From Lachnospiraceae bacterium (GTDB lineage: Bacteria; Bacillota; Clostridia; Lachnospirales; Lachnospiraceae): 64,000 bases of DNA. The stretch's first letter is position 1, and the number at the start of each line of letters is the position of its first letter. Where the stretch lies: contig JAFXFO010000022.1 of the NCBI GenBank assembly GCA_017520425.1, forward strand, positions 124,001 to 188,000, given 5' to 3'. The notes under the pieces are model-generated. The model saw nothing but the letters and a program-made list of their open reading frames with translations, was not told the origin of the DNA and ran no database searches. Made by a program: the position numbers and the translations under genes. Positions 63,677 through 64,000 of the stretch are shown here, piece by piece.

Positions 63677-64000
63677 TTAATTTAGTGATAATGTACCATC
63701 TAATAATTGATTTCTCAAATCATCAATTAATGCGTATACTTCTGTTGTCGTTGCTTTTCTGCCTTCAATAGCTTCTATATTTGCAATATGTTCACTTAAA
63801 TACTCATATACTTTATTATGATAAGAACCTTTGTGTGAACCAATATGAAGCGTAGAACCTTTAGGATTAAAGAGAGGATCTGTTGGTAAAAAGACTCCAT
63901 TCATAGCAGAATTTAACTCTTTATCTCCTATGCCATACTTTTTCAGCAAATCTCTTGTTGCTTTTGCTGCCTTAGCATGTATTCCTACTATATGGTGTGC
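63677..64000 (-). CDS. Polymorphic toxin C-terminus, AHH-type HNH/endonuclease VII nuclease (partial)
   Basis: Open from the right edge, 107 codons visible. The first residues in the window are AHHIVGIHAKAAKATRDLL, carrying the AHH motif, followed by NGVFLPTDP and HIGSHKGSYHNKVYEYL, the complete signature of the AHH nuclease tips of Rhs and related toxins. Trafficking and core domains would lie beyond 64000. The ATG at 63949 is internal, not a start. Confidence 0.85.
   Translation of the reverse strand, partial: AHHIVGIHAKAAKATRDLLKKYGIGDKELNSAMNGVFLPTDPLFNPKGSTLHIGSHKGSYHNKVYEYLSEHIANIEAIEGRKATTTEVYALIDDLRNQLLDGTLSLN

Overview
The window is a low-to-mid GC chromosomal segment from a Gram-positive anaerobe, most likely a Clostridia member of the Lachnospiraceae. 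The case rests on conserved Firmicute gene order (secG-rnr-smpB-ssrA; yceD-rpmF-plsX-acpP-rnc-smc-ftsY; ylxM-ffh-rpsP-khpA-rimM-trmD; rplS-lepB-rbgA-rnhB-ylqG-flhX-yraN), strong GGAGG ribosome binding sites, sigma-A promoters with 17-bp spacers, SpoIID/LytB and VanW proteins, and a domain-permuted GH3 beta-glucosidase of the kind known from rumen Clostridia. Nearly all genes are on the minus strand. Only prs and a small DUF3892 gene are on plus.

Layout. 1-2676: der (cut by the left edge) and a DUF512/PDZ radical-SAM protein. 2698-2893: a structured intergenic repeat. 3004-4191: a long-form prs with its own promoter and terminator. 4236-10420: pgeF, yraN, flhX, ylqG, rnhB and two signal peptidase I genes flanking rbgA. 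10443-10555: a second structured repeat, then rplS. 11085-17662: lineage-specific genes, including DUF3892, a TIM-barrel isomerase, a heterodimeric ABC exporter and DUF4261. 17719-21983: the SRP/ribosome operon, whose TrmD carries a C-terminal GNAT acetyltransferase. 22096-25240: a lipoprotein, a YitT protein and ilvA. 25264-32751: ftsY, smc, rnc, acpP, plsX, rpmF and yceD. 32872-35428: YihY, SpoIID-like and a probable 6S RNA. 35429-39801: ECF sigma/anti-sigma unit 1 and two paralogous lipoproteins. 39920-45667: central metabolism (pckA, X-Pro aminopeptidase, deoC, citrate synthase). 45826-47455: ECF sigma/anti-sigma unit 2. 47646-49730: an accessory patch (NADAR, small unknown protein, SUKH) directly downstream of tmRNA. 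49814-54747: ssrA, smpB, rnr, secG, eno. 54816-61657: VanW, ferredoxin-type aldo/keto reductase, an unknown protein, gpmI and GH3 beta-glucosidase. 61738-64000: a decayed Rhs/polymorphic-toxin locus with an AHH-nuclease toxin tip cut by the right edge, two small genes after it (candidate immunity), an orphan Rhs-core fragment and a truncated Rpn-type nuclease.

The most unusual content is fourfold: (i) a family of two-module intergenic elements whose stems keep the same fold while changing sequence; (ii) the TrmD-GNAT fusion; (iii) the NADAR/SUKH patch at the tmRNA 3' end; (iv) the AHH toxin, candidate immunity genes and Rhs-core relic at the right edge. All functional statements are read from sequence motifs and known families. 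No database search was run.
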